From assembly GCA_001784175.1 (NCBI GenBank), contig MFPR01000028.1, positions 317,606 through 381,605 on the forward strand: 64,000 bases of DNA, in the 5' to 3' direction. The notes under the pieces were generated by a model. That model ran no database searches. It was not told the DNA's origin and saw only the letters and a list, made by a program, of their open reading frames with translations. Within the stretch, counting starts at the first letter, position 1. Each line of letters opens with the position of its first letter. Positions 50,220 through 57,989 of this stretch are shown here, piece by piece. Source of the stretch: Candidatus Lindowbacteria bacterium RIFCSPLOWO2_12_FULL_62_27. Its GTDB lineage: Bacteria; Lindowbacteria; 2-12-FULL-62-27. The translations under genes and the position numbers were made by a program.

Positions 50220-50678
50220 TCAGACACGATTGGACACCTCTGTTTTTTTATCTCCATCGAGATGTTTGACCAGCAATAGATCGGGGGCGCCTTTTCCATT
50301 CAAGACATATTTGTATTCATCGACGAGGGATTTGATCAGATGTATTCCGTAGCCGGATCGGATTCTATTCTTGACGGCCTCGCGGACGGCTGTGGACGAT
50401 GGATACCGTTCCAGGTCGAAGGGACCGCCAACGCCTTTAATGAGGACTTGGATGCATCTATTTGTGGCTTCGATCTCGAGCGACAAAGGCCGCGCATCCC
50501 GCCGTGCGTGGCGAATGATGTTGGAACACGCCTCTTCGACTGCCAGCGTGATCTGATAGACAGCCGATGGATCGATGCGAAGCATTTGGGTATGGGCGCC
50601 GATGGCCTGCCGGACTTTCGCAAGGTTGACGAGGGCGGGAGCAATTTCCATTGTCCACCGGGAGGGAATTTCAGGCAC
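50220..50678 (-). CDS. RsbW-like serine kinase / anti-sigma factor
   Basis: 152 residues, HATPase_c_2 domain. N-box AVEEACSNIIRHA (Asn53) and G2 box SGYGIHLIKSLVDEYKY are clear. At the G1 box, where a D-x-G-x-G motif is expected, the sequence reads IKGVGGPFD: the usual aspartate is missing, which may weaken ATP binding. Usually such proteins bind a sigma factor or phosphorylate a STAS partner. GTG start overlaps the STAS stop by 8 nt; an internal ATG at 50651 after GGTGG is an alternative. Partner gene directly upstream. Confidence 0.82.
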   Translation of the reverse strand: MPEIPSRWTMEIAPALVNLAKVRQAIGAHTQMLRIDPSAVYQITLAVEEACSNIIRHARRDARPLSLEIEATNRCIQVLIKGVGGPFDLERYPSSTAVREAVKNRIRSGYGIHLIKSLVDEYKYVLNGKGAPDLLLVKHLDGDKKTEVSNRV

Positions 50679-51021
50679 GGGCTTGACTACCTTCTTTCTC
50701 GTTCTTCAGGAATTCGATGATTTCCGTAATCCCCAGCATATCGAACGATTCATAAATATCCTCGGGGGCATTCATGACTTTTAGAAATCCCCCGGCGCGT
50801 TCCACGGCGCCCAGGATGACCATCAATACCCCGATGCCGGCGCTGGAAATGAAGTCAAGGTCGGCGCAGTCGAGAATGACGCGGGGTTTGCCGGAGGCAA
50901 CAACGGCCAGGGCCTGTTGCTCAAATTCTGGTGCCATCGTCGAGTCGATCGATCCGTTGAGGCGGATCACCGTGATGCTGGGATCCCACGACGCCGGATT
51001 CGCGCTGAATTTAAAGTTCAT
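50671..51021 (-). CDS. STAS-domain anti-anti-sigma factor (SpoIIAA/RsbV-like)
   Basis: 116 residues. Core motif VILDCADLDFISSAGIGVL, with Ser59/Ser60 where the phosphorylated serine lies in SpoIIAA/RsbV. Switches partner by phosphorylation: unphosphorylated form binds the RsbW-like kinase. The two genes are coupled by an 8-nt overlap. The next gene upstream (minus) is a stand-alone response regulator, suggesting a small signalling island. No alternative sigma factor is encoded nearby. Confidence 0.88.
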   Translation of the reverse strand: MNFKFSANPASWDPSITVIRLNGSIDSTMAPEFEQQALAVVASGKPRVILDCADLDFISSAGIGVLMVILGAVERAGGFLKVMNAPEDIYESFDMLGITEIIEFLKNEKEGSQARA

Positions 51022-51190
51022 CTTGAGACACCACGATGGATTCGGACCACCTCACCCCAAATTTGTGGAGGCGCCTCAGCGTTCGAGAGCGTAGAGCACG
51101 GCTTTCGCCGCCACACGTGTGCATCAAGGGCCGGCCGGGATTCTGCGCCCTGTATCGCTTGTGAATTCATCCACGCTCCTTCGTTCGCAT

Positions 51191-51673
51191 TTATTTCAAT
51201 GCCTGCTCTACGGTTTCACCAAGTTTTGTCAGCTCGAACGGTTTTGTGAGAAGTTGGACGTTTGTTTTCTCGATGAATTGGCGCGCCGACGGTTCCATAT
51301 CGGAGCCCGTCATCAGAATAAATTTATTGACGAGGTCGGACCGATGTTCCCGGACAAAATTGTAGAGGTCTTCGCCGGTTTTTTGCGGCATTTTGTGATC
51401 CGAAATAATCAGGTTAAATTCTTGTTCGGTCAAATATTGGATGGCGTTATCAACCGTGGCTGCAATGAAAACACGGTATCCCTTCTGATGCAGGAAACGT
51501 CCGATGACTTGCCGGATCGAGGGTTCATCATCCACCAGAAGGATGTCTTTTCGGACCGTCGACAACGATTGGTTATTTTTTGTCGATTGACCATTGGGTA
51601 TATTGGAGATGACTTTTTCCAACGCCTGTAGTTTTTGGTCATCTGAAAAATTTTGCTGCGGATTCGCCGTCAT
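51191..51673 (-). CDS. Stand-alone response regulator (REC domain)
   Basis: 160 residues from ATG 51673; TTG 51688 would add five residues but starts inside the terminator T-run. The first 40 residues are polar and unstructured, followed by a receiver domain: acidic pocket LLVDDE (48-50), phosphoacceptor Asp92 in IISDHKMP, Thr in LMTGSD and Lys in LLTKPFE. No output domain, like CheY/Spo0F. AT-richer than neighbours. A rho-independent terminator lies just upstream (51687-51704), so expression may depend on readthrough. Confidence 0.88.
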   Translation of the reverse strand: MTANPQQNFSDDQKLQALEKVISNIPNGQSTKNNQSLSTVRKDILLVDDEPSIRQVIGRFLHQKGYRVFIAATVDNAIQYLTEQEFNLIISDHKMPQKTGEDLYNFVREHRSDLVNKFILMTGSDMEPSARQFIEKTNVQLLTKPFELTKLGETVEQALK

Positions 51674-51686
51674 GCGCTGCCTCGAC

Positions 51687-51704
51687 AAAAAGGGCGAGAC
51701 GCCC
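51687..51704 (-). terminator. Intrinsic terminator immediately upstream of response regulator gene
   Basis: Minus strand: GGGCG-TCT-CGCCC followed by TTTTT. It ends only 13 nt before the response regulator ATG, a position typical of attenuators rather than ends of upstream genes, since no minus-strand gene precedes it. Confidence 0.65.
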
Positions 51705-51715
51705 AGAACTTCGTC

Positions 51716-51819
51716 GTTGCCCTGGAAGGCCTAGACGGGTTCCCTTTAGGACGCCCCGCCCGTGTATAGGCAGAGCAATCCCGTCCAGGCAACAAATCGA
51801 ATATGGCTTCCAGGGCAAC
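51716..51819 (-). promoter_or_regulatory. Structured leader with competing arms, candidate cis-regulatory RNA
   Basis: GTTGCCCTGGAAG (51716-51728) and CTTCCAGGGCAAC (51807-51819) are perfect 13-bp inverted repeats. A second, 10-bp partner GTCCAGGCAAC (51783-51793) lies between them, so the 51716 arm can pair with either. Inside, GCCTA/TAGGC and CGGG/CCCG helices stack. On the minus strand this RNA runs straight into the terminator at 51687-51704 and the response regulator gene. No known riboswitch class is recognised. Confidence 0.45.
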
Positions 51820-52126
51820 AAACTTTGCGGCCAATGCCGCACCGGGCGTATTGACTCATACAGCGTGAGGAAAGACAAGGTTCCCAAGGCGCGCGCGGAT
51901 TTGCCCGCATGGGCTTGCGGTTTGTGGGTTCGATGGCTGGTTCGTGGTGTAGTTGTTCGTCGACAGCGTCCGCCCTTCGTGTCAATTGGACGGCAAAATA
52001 GAGCATCGGAAATCCGCGGACGATGCCGTAGATATGGAACCGTCCCTGTTTTCGATTCAACGCGTTGTGTTGACTTTGTCATACATCCATGGGACACTGT
52101 GCATCGAGAAGGCGAAAGGCGCATGA
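51820..52126. other. Intergenic stretch with no supportable gene
   Basis: About 300 bp between the structured leader and the BrnT-like toxin. All six frames were considered; those that stay open give proline/arginine-rich translations without recognisable family pattern. CGTATTGACTCATACAG at 51848 contains a short GTAT/ATAC inverted repeat. Probably promoter and leader sequence for one or both flanking operons, or decayed DNA. Confidence 0.5.
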
Positions 52127-52429
52127 ATGAACATCCTCATCACGAGAAATGCGGCCATACATATATTGAAACACGCCGTCGCCGCGCGGGAAATACGCCA
52201 GGCCGAACGTGATCCGGCCCGCGTCGTGGTCCGGGCCGGCGGCGCGTTCTACTTTGTTTATGCCAGAACTCATTCCGGCCGTCTGCTTGCCGTCCTGATA
52301 GAGCGCCGGCCGGCCGGCCTGTTTTTGAAAACGGCGCGACCCATGGCATCGTGGGAGAAACGGCTCTACAGAGGGAAAAGGAAGATAAGGAGACACGATG
52401 AAACGGACGAAAAAGAAGAGACTGCCTGA
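52127..52429 (+). CDS. BrnT/DUF4258-like toxin
   Basis: 100 residues. The pattern MNILITRNAAIHILKH, then FYFVYARTHSGRLLAVL and KTARPMASWEKRLYRGKRK, follows that of BrnT-type ribonuclease toxins, where a H-rich N-terminal part is followed by a GRT-x-x-GR-LLVV strand and an AR-x-M-x-x-E-R-x-Y end. The gene overlaps the downstream CopG-type antitoxin gene by 32 nt, the BrnT-BrnA order. ATG 52127. Family match is by pattern, so the exact toxin class is not certain. Confidence 0.65.
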   Translation: MNILITRNAAIHILKHAVAAREIRQAERDPARVVVRAGGAFYFVYARTHSGRLLAVLIERRPAGLFLKTARPMASWEKRLYRGKRKIRRHDETDEKEETA

Positions 52430-52670
52430 CTTCAAACCCATGACCTCCGAGGAGGCCGTTAGGTGGTTTGAGTCGCACGACACGGGCATGTATATCGACG
52501 AGGACGACATCATCGATCTCGACGACGACAGCAATGATGCCATGCTGAACGTCCGGATATCGCGCTCCGTCAAGCGCGTTCTCGGACGCCTTGCGGAAAC
52601 ACGGGGCCTCCGCGGCGCCTCAACTTACGCGCGCCAGGTCCTCACCGAGGTGGCAAAAAAGGCCGCCTGA
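52398..52670 (+). CDS. CopG/BrnA-like antitoxin
   Basis: 90 residues. N-terminal KRLPDFKPMTSEEAVRWFE and an acidic stretch (EDDIIDLDDDSND) form the toxin-binding part; C-terminal VRISRSVKRVLGRLAETRG plus TYARQVLTEVA resembles a ribbon-helix-helix DNA-binding domain, so it probably autoregulates. AGGAG (52388-52393 region) precedes ATG 52398. Toxin first, antitoxin second, as in brnTA. Confidence 0.75.
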   Translation: MKRTKKKRLPDFKPMTSEEAVRWFESHDTGMYIDEDDIIDLDDDSNDAMLNVRISRSVKRVLGRLAETRGLRGASTYARQVLTEVAKKAA

Positions 52671-52711
52671 CACCACGGCGCCGGCGAGCGGCAGGCTCCA
52701 TCGTTCGTGGT

Positions 52712-52831
52712 TCAGTACCTCTTTCCATGTTTGTAGGGCTTGGTCCGGTTCTTGATCCGTTTCTTTTCGATTTCCGTTTCGATGTCGATCCCCAAGCCGC
52801 CACAAAGATCAAACAGCCGGATGAACGTATG
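52712..52831 (-). pseudogene. C-terminal remnant of a MazG-like nucleotide pyrophosphohydrolase
   Basis: On the minus strand a 39-residue open stretch reads HTFIRLFDLCGGLGIDIETE and continues to KNRTKPYKHGKRY before a stop at 52712-52714. The pattern RLFD-x-GIDIE followed by N-R-T-x-P-x-x-HGKRY is that of the last helix and tail of MazG-like proteins. An in-frame stop (52832-52834) cuts it off upstream, and the carbamate kinase gene begins on the other strand 40 nt away, so there is no room for the N-terminal two thirds. A broken gene tail rather than a functional one. Confidence 0.6.
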
Positions 52832-52871
52832 TTACTTGACTTTTCCCCCGCTTGCGACCAAAATCGCACGC

Positions 52872-53819
52872 ATGGCAGTCCATGGACCCCTCGTGATCGC
52901 CCTGGGCGGAAACGCCATCACGCGGCCCGGGCAGATCGGCACCATACCCGAGCAGTATCAGGCCACGCGTGAAACGTGCGAGCACATCGTCACCCTCATC
53001 GAGCGCGGCCACACCGTTCTCATTACGCACGGAAACGGGCCGCAGGTCGGAAACGTCCTCCGCCGCGTCGAGTGCGCGCGTGACGAAGTCTACCCGCTGC
53101 CGCTCGACGTTTGCGTCGCCGACACCGAAGGTGGCATGGGATACATGATTCAGCAGTGCATGCAGAACGCCCTGATGAACCGGACCGTCCGCCGGTCCAT
53201 CATTACCGTCATCACCCAGATGGTGGTCAGCCCCGATGACCCCGCTTTTCAGAATCCCACCAAACCCATCGGCCCCTTCATGGGCGTCGAGGAGGCGGAA
53301 GCCCGCCGCAAGATGGACCACTGGCAGGTGGTCGAAGACGCCGGCCGCGGATACCGCCGGGTGGTGCCGTCCCCGCGGCCGAAACGAATCATCGAGATCA
53401 ACGCGATCCGATCGCTGATCCGGGAGCAGTGCATCGTCATCGCCTGCGGCGGCGGGGGAATTCCGGTCGTCGTGAACAGCGACGGCGACATCCGGGGCGT
53501 CGAGGGCGTCATCGACAAGGACCTCGCCAGCGCGCTTCTGGCGGGCGACATCGGCGCGCCGACGCTCATCATCTCCACGGGAACCGAGAAAGTGGCGCTC
53601 CACTACAAGAAGCCCAATCAGGTTCTCCTCGACCGGCTTTCGGCGGCCGAGGCCCGGCGCCATCTGGCCGAAGGGCATTTTCCGCCCGGCAGCATGGGCC
53701 CAAAAATAGAGGCGGCGGTCGAATTTCTCCAAAGGGGCGGGCGCGAAGTCATCATCACGACGCCGGACCAGATCGCCAACGCCCTCGACGGCAAAACCGG
53801 CACTCGCATCTTGCCCTGA
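52872..53819 (+). CDS. arcC: Carbamate kinase (ArcC/YqeA type)
   Basis: 315 residues from ATG 52872. Amino-acid kinase fold: VIALGGNAITRPGQIGT, ITHGNGPQVGNVLRR, ACGGGGIPVVV and GTEKVALHY. Converts carbamoyl phosphate plus ADP into ATP and carbamate. Upstream in-frame extension is unlike the family and is dropped. The next gene (ssnA) starts 11 nt downstream. With SsnA and YgeY this suggests purine or ureide breakdown that ends in carbamoyl phosphate. Confidence 0.93.
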   Translation: MAVHGPLVIALGGNAITRPGQIGTIPEQYQATRETCEHIVTLIERGHTVLITHGNGPQVGNVLRRVECARDEVYPLPLDVCVADTEGGMGYMIQQCMQNALMNRTVRRSIITVITQMVVSPDDPAFQNPTKPIGPFMGVEEAEARRKMDHWQVVEDAGRGYRRVVPSPRPKRIIEINAIRSLIREQCIVIACGGGGIPVVVNSDGDIRGVEGVIDKDLASALLAGDIGAPTLIISTGTEKVALHYKKPNQVLLDRLSAAEARRHLAEGHFPPGSMGPKIEAAVEFLQRGGREVIITTPDQIANALDGKTGTRILP

Positions 53820-53830
53820 CCTCCCCCGCA

Positions 53831-55261
53831 TTGAGCAATCTCCTGCTTGGCCCGGCGACCGTCTGCACCTTCGGCGACCGGCCGCGCGTTCTGCAGAACG
53901 CGGCGGTGGTGGTGGCCGGTGGGATCATTCGGGAGGTCGGCCCCTGCAGAGATCTCGTAAAGAGATATCGTGAGTTCCAACGGTACGACACCGGCGGCGC
54001 CGTTCTCATGCCCGGCCTCATCTGCGCCCACCATCATTTTTACAGCACCTTCGCCCGGGGCTTGGGCCCGGCCCGGACGCCCCGGAACTTTGTTGAAGTA
54101 CTCAAATACATGTGGTGGCGGCTGGACCGCAACCTGACGCTGGAGGACGTCTATTACTCGGCCCTCATTCCTCTCATCGAGTGCGTCCGGGCCGGCACGA
54201 CCACCGTGATCGACCATCACGCCTCGGCCTACGCCGTCCGCGGCAGCCTCCAAAAAATCGCCGAGGCCGTCCGGGCCGTCGGCGTTCGCGCCAATCTCTG
54301 CTACGAAGTCTCCGACCGGGACGGCCCGGACATCGCAGCGGAGGGCATCGAAGAAAACTGTGGGTTTCTGTCTTCCATGTCGAATCCAAAATCTAAAATC
54401 CAAAATCTAAAATCTAAAATCACAGGTTCTTTTGGCCTGCACGCCTCCTTCACCCTCTCGGACCGCACCCTGCGCGAGGTGGGGCGGCGGCTGGCGTCGT
54501 TCGACGCGGGCGTGCACGTACACGTGGCCGAGGACCTCGCGGACCGGCGGGCCGCGTTGAAGAAGCACGGGATGGGCGTGGTGGAACGGCTGGATCGCCT
54601 CGATCTTCTGTGCGACAAGACCCTTCTGGCCCACTGCATTCACATCACGCCGGCCGAACGCAGGATCATCGCGAGGAAAAAATGCATGGTGGCGCACAAT
54701 CCGACTTCGAACATGAACAACGCCGTGGGAACCGCCAACCTTCTGGGTCTTTTGCGGGACGGGGTCCTCGTGGGCCTCGGAACGGACGGCATGCGGTCGA
54801 ACATGCTGGACGAGGCCAAATTCGCGCCTCTGGCGCACAGGGCCGCGCTCCGGAACCCGGCGGCGGCCTTCCTCGAGTCGGCGGATCTTCTGGTCAAGGG
54901 CAATCCGCGCCTCGCCTCGCGGCTCTTCGGCGGCAGGCTGGGCGTGATCGAACCGGGCGCCGCGGCGGACCTCATCCGTCTCGAGTATCACCCGCCGACC
55001 CCCTTGACCGACCAGACCTTCTATGGCCACCTGCTGTTTGGCTTGGCCAATGCCCGGGTGCTGGACACGATGGTGGCCGGCCGGTTTCTGATGAAGGGTG
55101 GCCGGCTCCGGCTCGGCGTTTCGGAACCCGACGTTGCCGAGGCGTCCCGGACCCTGGCCCAAAAATTCCGCGCGCGTTTCACCGCCGACCGTGCCCGGCC
55201 GGCGTCGGAGACGCATATCCGAGGCGCTGACCCGGCGTCCCGGAATAAAGTGATATCATGA
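53831..55261 (+). CDS. ssnA: Putative aminohydrolase SsnA
   Basis: 476 residues from TTG 53831. Amidohydrolase-superfamily deaminase: metal ligands in ICAHHHFYSTFARG, VHVHVAED, LLAHCIHI and LGTDGMRSNM. SsnA belongs to the selenium-linked purine/ureide locus together with YqeA and YgeY. Two foreign repeats are read through in frame: a heptad AATCYAA array at 54383-54421 (NPKSKIQNLKSKI) and part of the GGA-loop hairpin repeat near the 3' end, after which the stop falls inside a 52-bp palindrome. The C-terminal 20 residues are therefore probably not native. Confidence 0.88.
   Translation: MSNLLLGPATVCTFGDRPRVLQNAAVVVAGGIIREVGPCRDLVKRYREFQRYDTGGAVLMPGLICAHHHFYSTFARGLGPARTPRNFVEVLKYMWWRLDRNLTLEDVYYSALIPLIECVRAGTTTVIDHHASAYAVRGSLQKIAEAVRAVGVRANLCYEVSDRDGPDIAAEGIEENCGFLSSMSNPKSKIQNLKSKITGSFGLHASFTLSDRTLREVGRRLASFDAGVHVHVAEDLADRRAALKKHGMGVVERLDRLDLLCDKTLLAHCIHITPAERRIIARKKCMVAHNPTSNMNNAVGTANLLGLLRDGVLVGLGTDGMRSNMLDEAKFAPLAHRAALRNPAAAFLESADLLVKGNPRLASRLFGGRLGVIEPGAAADLIRLEYHPPTPLTDQTFYGHLLFGLANARVLDTMVAGRFLMKGGRLRLGVSEPDVAEASRTLAQKFRARFTADRARPASETHIRGADPASRNKVIS
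54383..54421 (+). repeat. AATCYAA heptad array within ssnA
   Basis: Five heptads (AATCCAA, AATCTAA, AATCCAA, AATCTAA, AATCTAA) plus AATC, 39 nt in total, very AT-rich inside a GC-rich gene. Period 7 with a total length divisible by 3 keeps the frame. Similar TTTTAGATTTTGG-type heptads are dispersed in many bacterial genomes. Confidence 0.9.
55196..55235 (+). repeat. GGA-loop hairpin repeat, copy C (degenerate, end of ssnA)
   Basis: Shares a left half CGGCCGGCGTCGGAGACGC with copy B and a right half GAGGCGCTGACCCGG with copy A, but the middle is replaced by ATATCC. The left stem GCGTC-GGA-GACGC is intact. Confidence 0.7.
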
Positions 55262-55298
55262 TATCATGATAGCTATCATGATATCATGATATCACTTT
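55247..55298. repeat. Perfect 52-bp palindrome between ssnA and glyA
   Basis: Left arm from 55247 to 55272 and right arm from 55273 to 55298 are exact reverse complements around AG|CT. The arms consist of repeated ATGATATC units, AT-rich in a GC-rich region. The ssnA stop (55259-55261) lies in the left arm, and a partial repeat GTGATTTCACTTTG follows. Candidates: operator array, terminator-like hairpin, or recombination/insertion site. Confidence 0.9.
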
Positions 55299-55331
55299 GT
55301 GATTTCACTTTGATGCGGAGAGGAGCCGGGC

Positions 55332-56603
55332 ATGCTGGACGCGTTGTTTGAGTCGGACCCCGAGCTGGCGAAGATGCTGGTGCGGGAGGCGGTCCGCCAG
55401 GACGACCACTTGGAGATGATCGCGTCGGAGAATTTCGTGAGCCCGGCCGTCCTCGAGGCGGCGGGGTCGGTGCTGACCAACAAGTACGCCGAAGGGTATC
55501 CCGGCCGCCGGTATTACGGCGGCTGCGTGCACATCGACGAAGTGGAGCGGCTCGCGCTGGAGCGCGCGAAGAAGGTGTTCGGCTGCGCTTGGGCCAACGT
55601 CCAGCCCCACTCGGGCTCCCAGGCGAACATGGCCGTCTATTTCGCGCTTCTCAATCCCGGCGACTGGATTCTCACGCAGAATCTGGCCCACGGCGGCCAT
55701 CTGACGCACGGCTCCCCGGTGAATTTCAGCGGCAAGCTATACAAGGTATTTCATTATGGCGTGTCGCCCGATACCGGCCGGCTCGATTATGATTTCATCC
55801 GCAAGCTCGCGCGGGAATACAAGCCGAAACTGATCCTGGCCGGATGGAGCGCCTATCCCCGGCAGATTGATTTTTCTGTGTTCCGAAACATCGCCGACGA
55901 GGCCGGATCGTACCTCATGGTCGACATGGCCCATTTCGCCGGGCTCGTCGCCGCCAAACTCCATCCCGATCCCCTCCCGCACGCCCACGTCGTCACGACG
56001 ACCACGCACAAGACCCTGCGCGGGCCCCGCGCCGGGATGATCCTGTCGAACGACGAGGAGATCGGCAAAAAGATCGACAAGGCGCTTTTCCCAGGGATGC
56101 AAGGCGGGCCCCTGTGTCACATTGTCGCCGCCAAGGCCGCCGCGCTCGGCGAGGCGCTCCGTCCGGAATTCGCGGAGTACCAGAAACGGATTCTCGAAAA
56201 CGCCCGCGCCTTGGCCGAAGAACTCATCGCCGGCGGCCTTACCCTGGTGTCCGGCGGCACCGACACGCACCTCGTCCTCGTCGATCTTTCGCCCCGCGGA
56301 CTTTCCGGGCAGCTCCTCGAGAACGCGCTGGACGCGGCCGGCATCACCGTCAACAAAAACGCGGTGCCGTTCGACAAGCGAAAGCCGATGGATCCGAGCG
56401 GCATCCGGATCGGCACGCCCGCCGTCACGACCCGCGGGATGGGCGCGGCGGACATGCAGAAGATCGCGCGATGGATCTTGAAAGTGGTTGAAAAGCCGGA
56501 GGACAATGCTACACTTCGATCAGTGCGAGCCGACGTGCGCGAGCTTTGCATGCGATTCCCTTTGTATCCGGATATCATACAACGATACAAGGCCAGGGTT
56601 TAG
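55332..56603 (+). CDS. glyA: Serine hydroxymethyltransferase
   Basis: 423 residues, full-length. PLP lysine in [12 protein letters not shown] (about 227), [43 protein letters not shown] and [10 protein letters not shown]. Interconverts serine and glycine with tetrahydrofolate. AGAGGAG ribosome-binding site before ATG 55332. Sits between ssnA and ygeY, separated from ssnA by the palindrome and from ygeY by 22 nt. Its location within the ureide-like set may supply or consume C1 units from purine breakdown. Confidence 0.95.
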   Translation: MLDALFESDPELAKMLVREAVRQDDHLEMIASENFVSPAVLEAAGSVLTNKYAEGYPGRRYYGGCVHIDEVERLALERAKKVFGCAWANVQPHSGSQANMAVYFALLNPGDWILTQNLAHGGHLTHGSPVNFSGKLYKVFHYGVSPDTGRLDYDFIRKLAREYKPKLILAGWSAYPRQIDFSVFRNIADEAGSYLMVDMAHFAGLVAAKLHPDPLPHAHVVTTTTHKTLRGPRAGMILSNDEEIGKKIDKALFPGMQGGPLCHIVAAKAAALGEALRPEFAEYQKRILENARALAEELIAGGLTLVSGGTDTHLVLVDLSPRGLSGQLLENALDAAGITVNKNAVPFDKRKPMDPSGIRIGTPAVTTRGMGAADMQKIARWILKVVEKPEDNATLRSVRADVRELCMRFPLYPDIIQRYKARV

Positions 56604-56625
56604 AATAAAGGAAGGCGGGTACGAT

Positions 56626-57978
56626 ATGAAATCCCAGAGAAAACCTGTCGTTGGACGGGGAGCTACGAAACAAGTATCTAGACAAGTATTTCTAGAGAGG
56701 GCGGAGCATTACCGGGACGACATGGTCCGATTCCTCAGGGACCTCATCCGCATTCCGTCCGAAAGCGCGCAGGAGGAGAAGGTGGTCCGGCGGATCCAGC
56801 AGGAGATGGAGAAGCTGCAGTACGACGAGGTCGTGATCGACGGATTCGGCAATATCCGTGGCCGGGTCGGGTCCGGCCGCCGGAAATTCGCGATCGACGC
56901 GCACATTGACACCGTCGGCGTGGGCGATCCGGACACCTGGAAGTGGGACCCGTTCGAGGGCAAGGTCGAAAACGGCATTATCTATGGAAGGGGCGCCTGC
57001 GACCAGACCGGCGGCATGGTGAGCGCGACCTACGCGGGCCGCATCCTCAAGGACCTCGGGATCGGCGGCGATTATGCGGTGTACATGGTGGGGTCGGTCA
57101 TGGAGGAGGACTGCGACGGCCTTCCGTGGTTGTACATTTTGCGCGAAGAGAATCCCGGCATCGAGTGCGTCATCATCACGGAACCGACAAACCTTCAGAT
57201 TTATCGCGGCCACCGGGGCCGGATGGAGATCGAGGTCACCACGAAAGGCCTGTCCTGTCACGGCAGCGCGCCGGAACGCGGCGTCAACGCCGTCTACAAG
57301 ATGGCGCCGGTCGTCAAGGAGATCGAATCGCTCAACACCCGCCTTCGGCACGACGATTTTCTCGGCAAGGGCACCGTGACCATCAGCGACATCCGCGCGA
57401 CCTCCCCCTCGCTCTGCGCCGTCGCCGACAGTTGCACCATCCATCTGGACCGCCGCCTCACCGCCGGCGAAACGAAGGCCCTGGCGGTGTCGGAGGTCAA
57501 GGACGCCGCGCGCCGCGCGGGCATTCCGGACGCCCAGGTCCGCATTCTCGAATATCAGCGGCCCACGTGGACGAAGAAGGTCTACCCGATGGAGAAGTAC
57601 TATCCGACGTGGGTCCTTCGGGAGGACCATCCGCTGATCGTGTGCGCCGCCGAGGCGTACCAGCGGGCGTTGGGCGAGCGGGCGAAGATCGGCAAGTGGA
57701 CGTTCAGCACGAACGGCGTGGCGGTGGCGGGCCTCTGCGGCGTCCCCTGTTTCGGGTTCGGCCCGGCCGAGGAGAGCACCGCGCACAGTCCCATGGACCA
57801 GTGCCCGATCGACCATCTCGTCAAGGCCGCCGCCTTTTACGCATCGTTTGTTCCGACCTATGTCGAAACCACGCGCCGTGACCAGATCCGCCTGGACGAC
57901 GCCAGGCCAAAAGTCAAAAAGTCAAGAGCGGCACTTTCTGCACGCTCCGTACGCTCCGTAACGCGGTCGGGGCGGTAA
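56626..57978 (+). CDS. ygeY: YgeY-like M20-family deacetylase/peptidase
   Basis: 450 residues from ATG 56626 after AAAGGAAGG. M20 dizinc signature: IDAHIDTVGVGDP, GACDQTGGMVSA, VMEEDCDG and IITEPTN, with a closing EESTAHSPMDQC. Closest named family is YgeY (selenium-metabolism-linked hydrolase). Native sequence seems to end near IRLDDA; the last 25 residues come from repetitive DNA (AAAAGTC-type units and a tandem ACGCTCCGT at 57942-57959), so a tail extension is suspected. Follows glyA closely. Confidence 0.88.
   Translation: MKSQRKPVVGRGATKQVSRQVFLERAEHYRDDMVRFLRDLIRIPSESAQEEKVVRRIQQEMEKLQYDEVVIDGFGNIRGRVGSGRRKFAIDAHIDTVGVGDPDTWKWDPFEGKVENGIIYGRGACDQTGGMVSATYAGRILKDLGIGGDYAVYMVGSVMEEDCDGLPWLYILREENPGIECVIITEPTNLQIYRGHRGRMEIEVTTKGLSCHGSAPERGVNAVYKMAPVVKEIESLNTRLRHDDFLGKGTVTISDIRATSPSLCAVADSCTIHLDRRLTAGETKALAVSEVKDAARRAGIPDAQVRILEYQRPTWTKKVYPMEKYYPTWVLREDHPLIVCAAEAYQRALGERAKIGKWTFSTNGVAVAGLCGVPCFGFGPAEESTAHSPMDQCPIDHLVKAAAFYASFVPTYVETTRRDQIRLDDARPKVKKSRAALSARSVRSVTRSGR
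57942..57959 (+). repeat. Tandem ACGCTCCGT duplication in the ygeY tail
   Basis: ACGCTCCGT is repeated exactly at 57942-57950 and 57951-57959, preceded by CAAAAGTCAAAAAGTCAAG. The repetitive stretch encodes the low-complexity end of the protein (SARSVRSVTRSGR). Confidence 0.75.
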
Positions 57979-57989
57979 TTGAGTTCACC

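Noticed and set aside
51716-51819. Integron attC-like site
   Set aside because: The arms do not match the RYYYAAC/GTTRRRY core sites and no integrase or cassette structure is visible.
51860-51900. GAGGAAAG string suggesting RNase P RNA
   Set aside because: The conserved flanking sequences and the ACAGAA region of RNase P RNA are absent.
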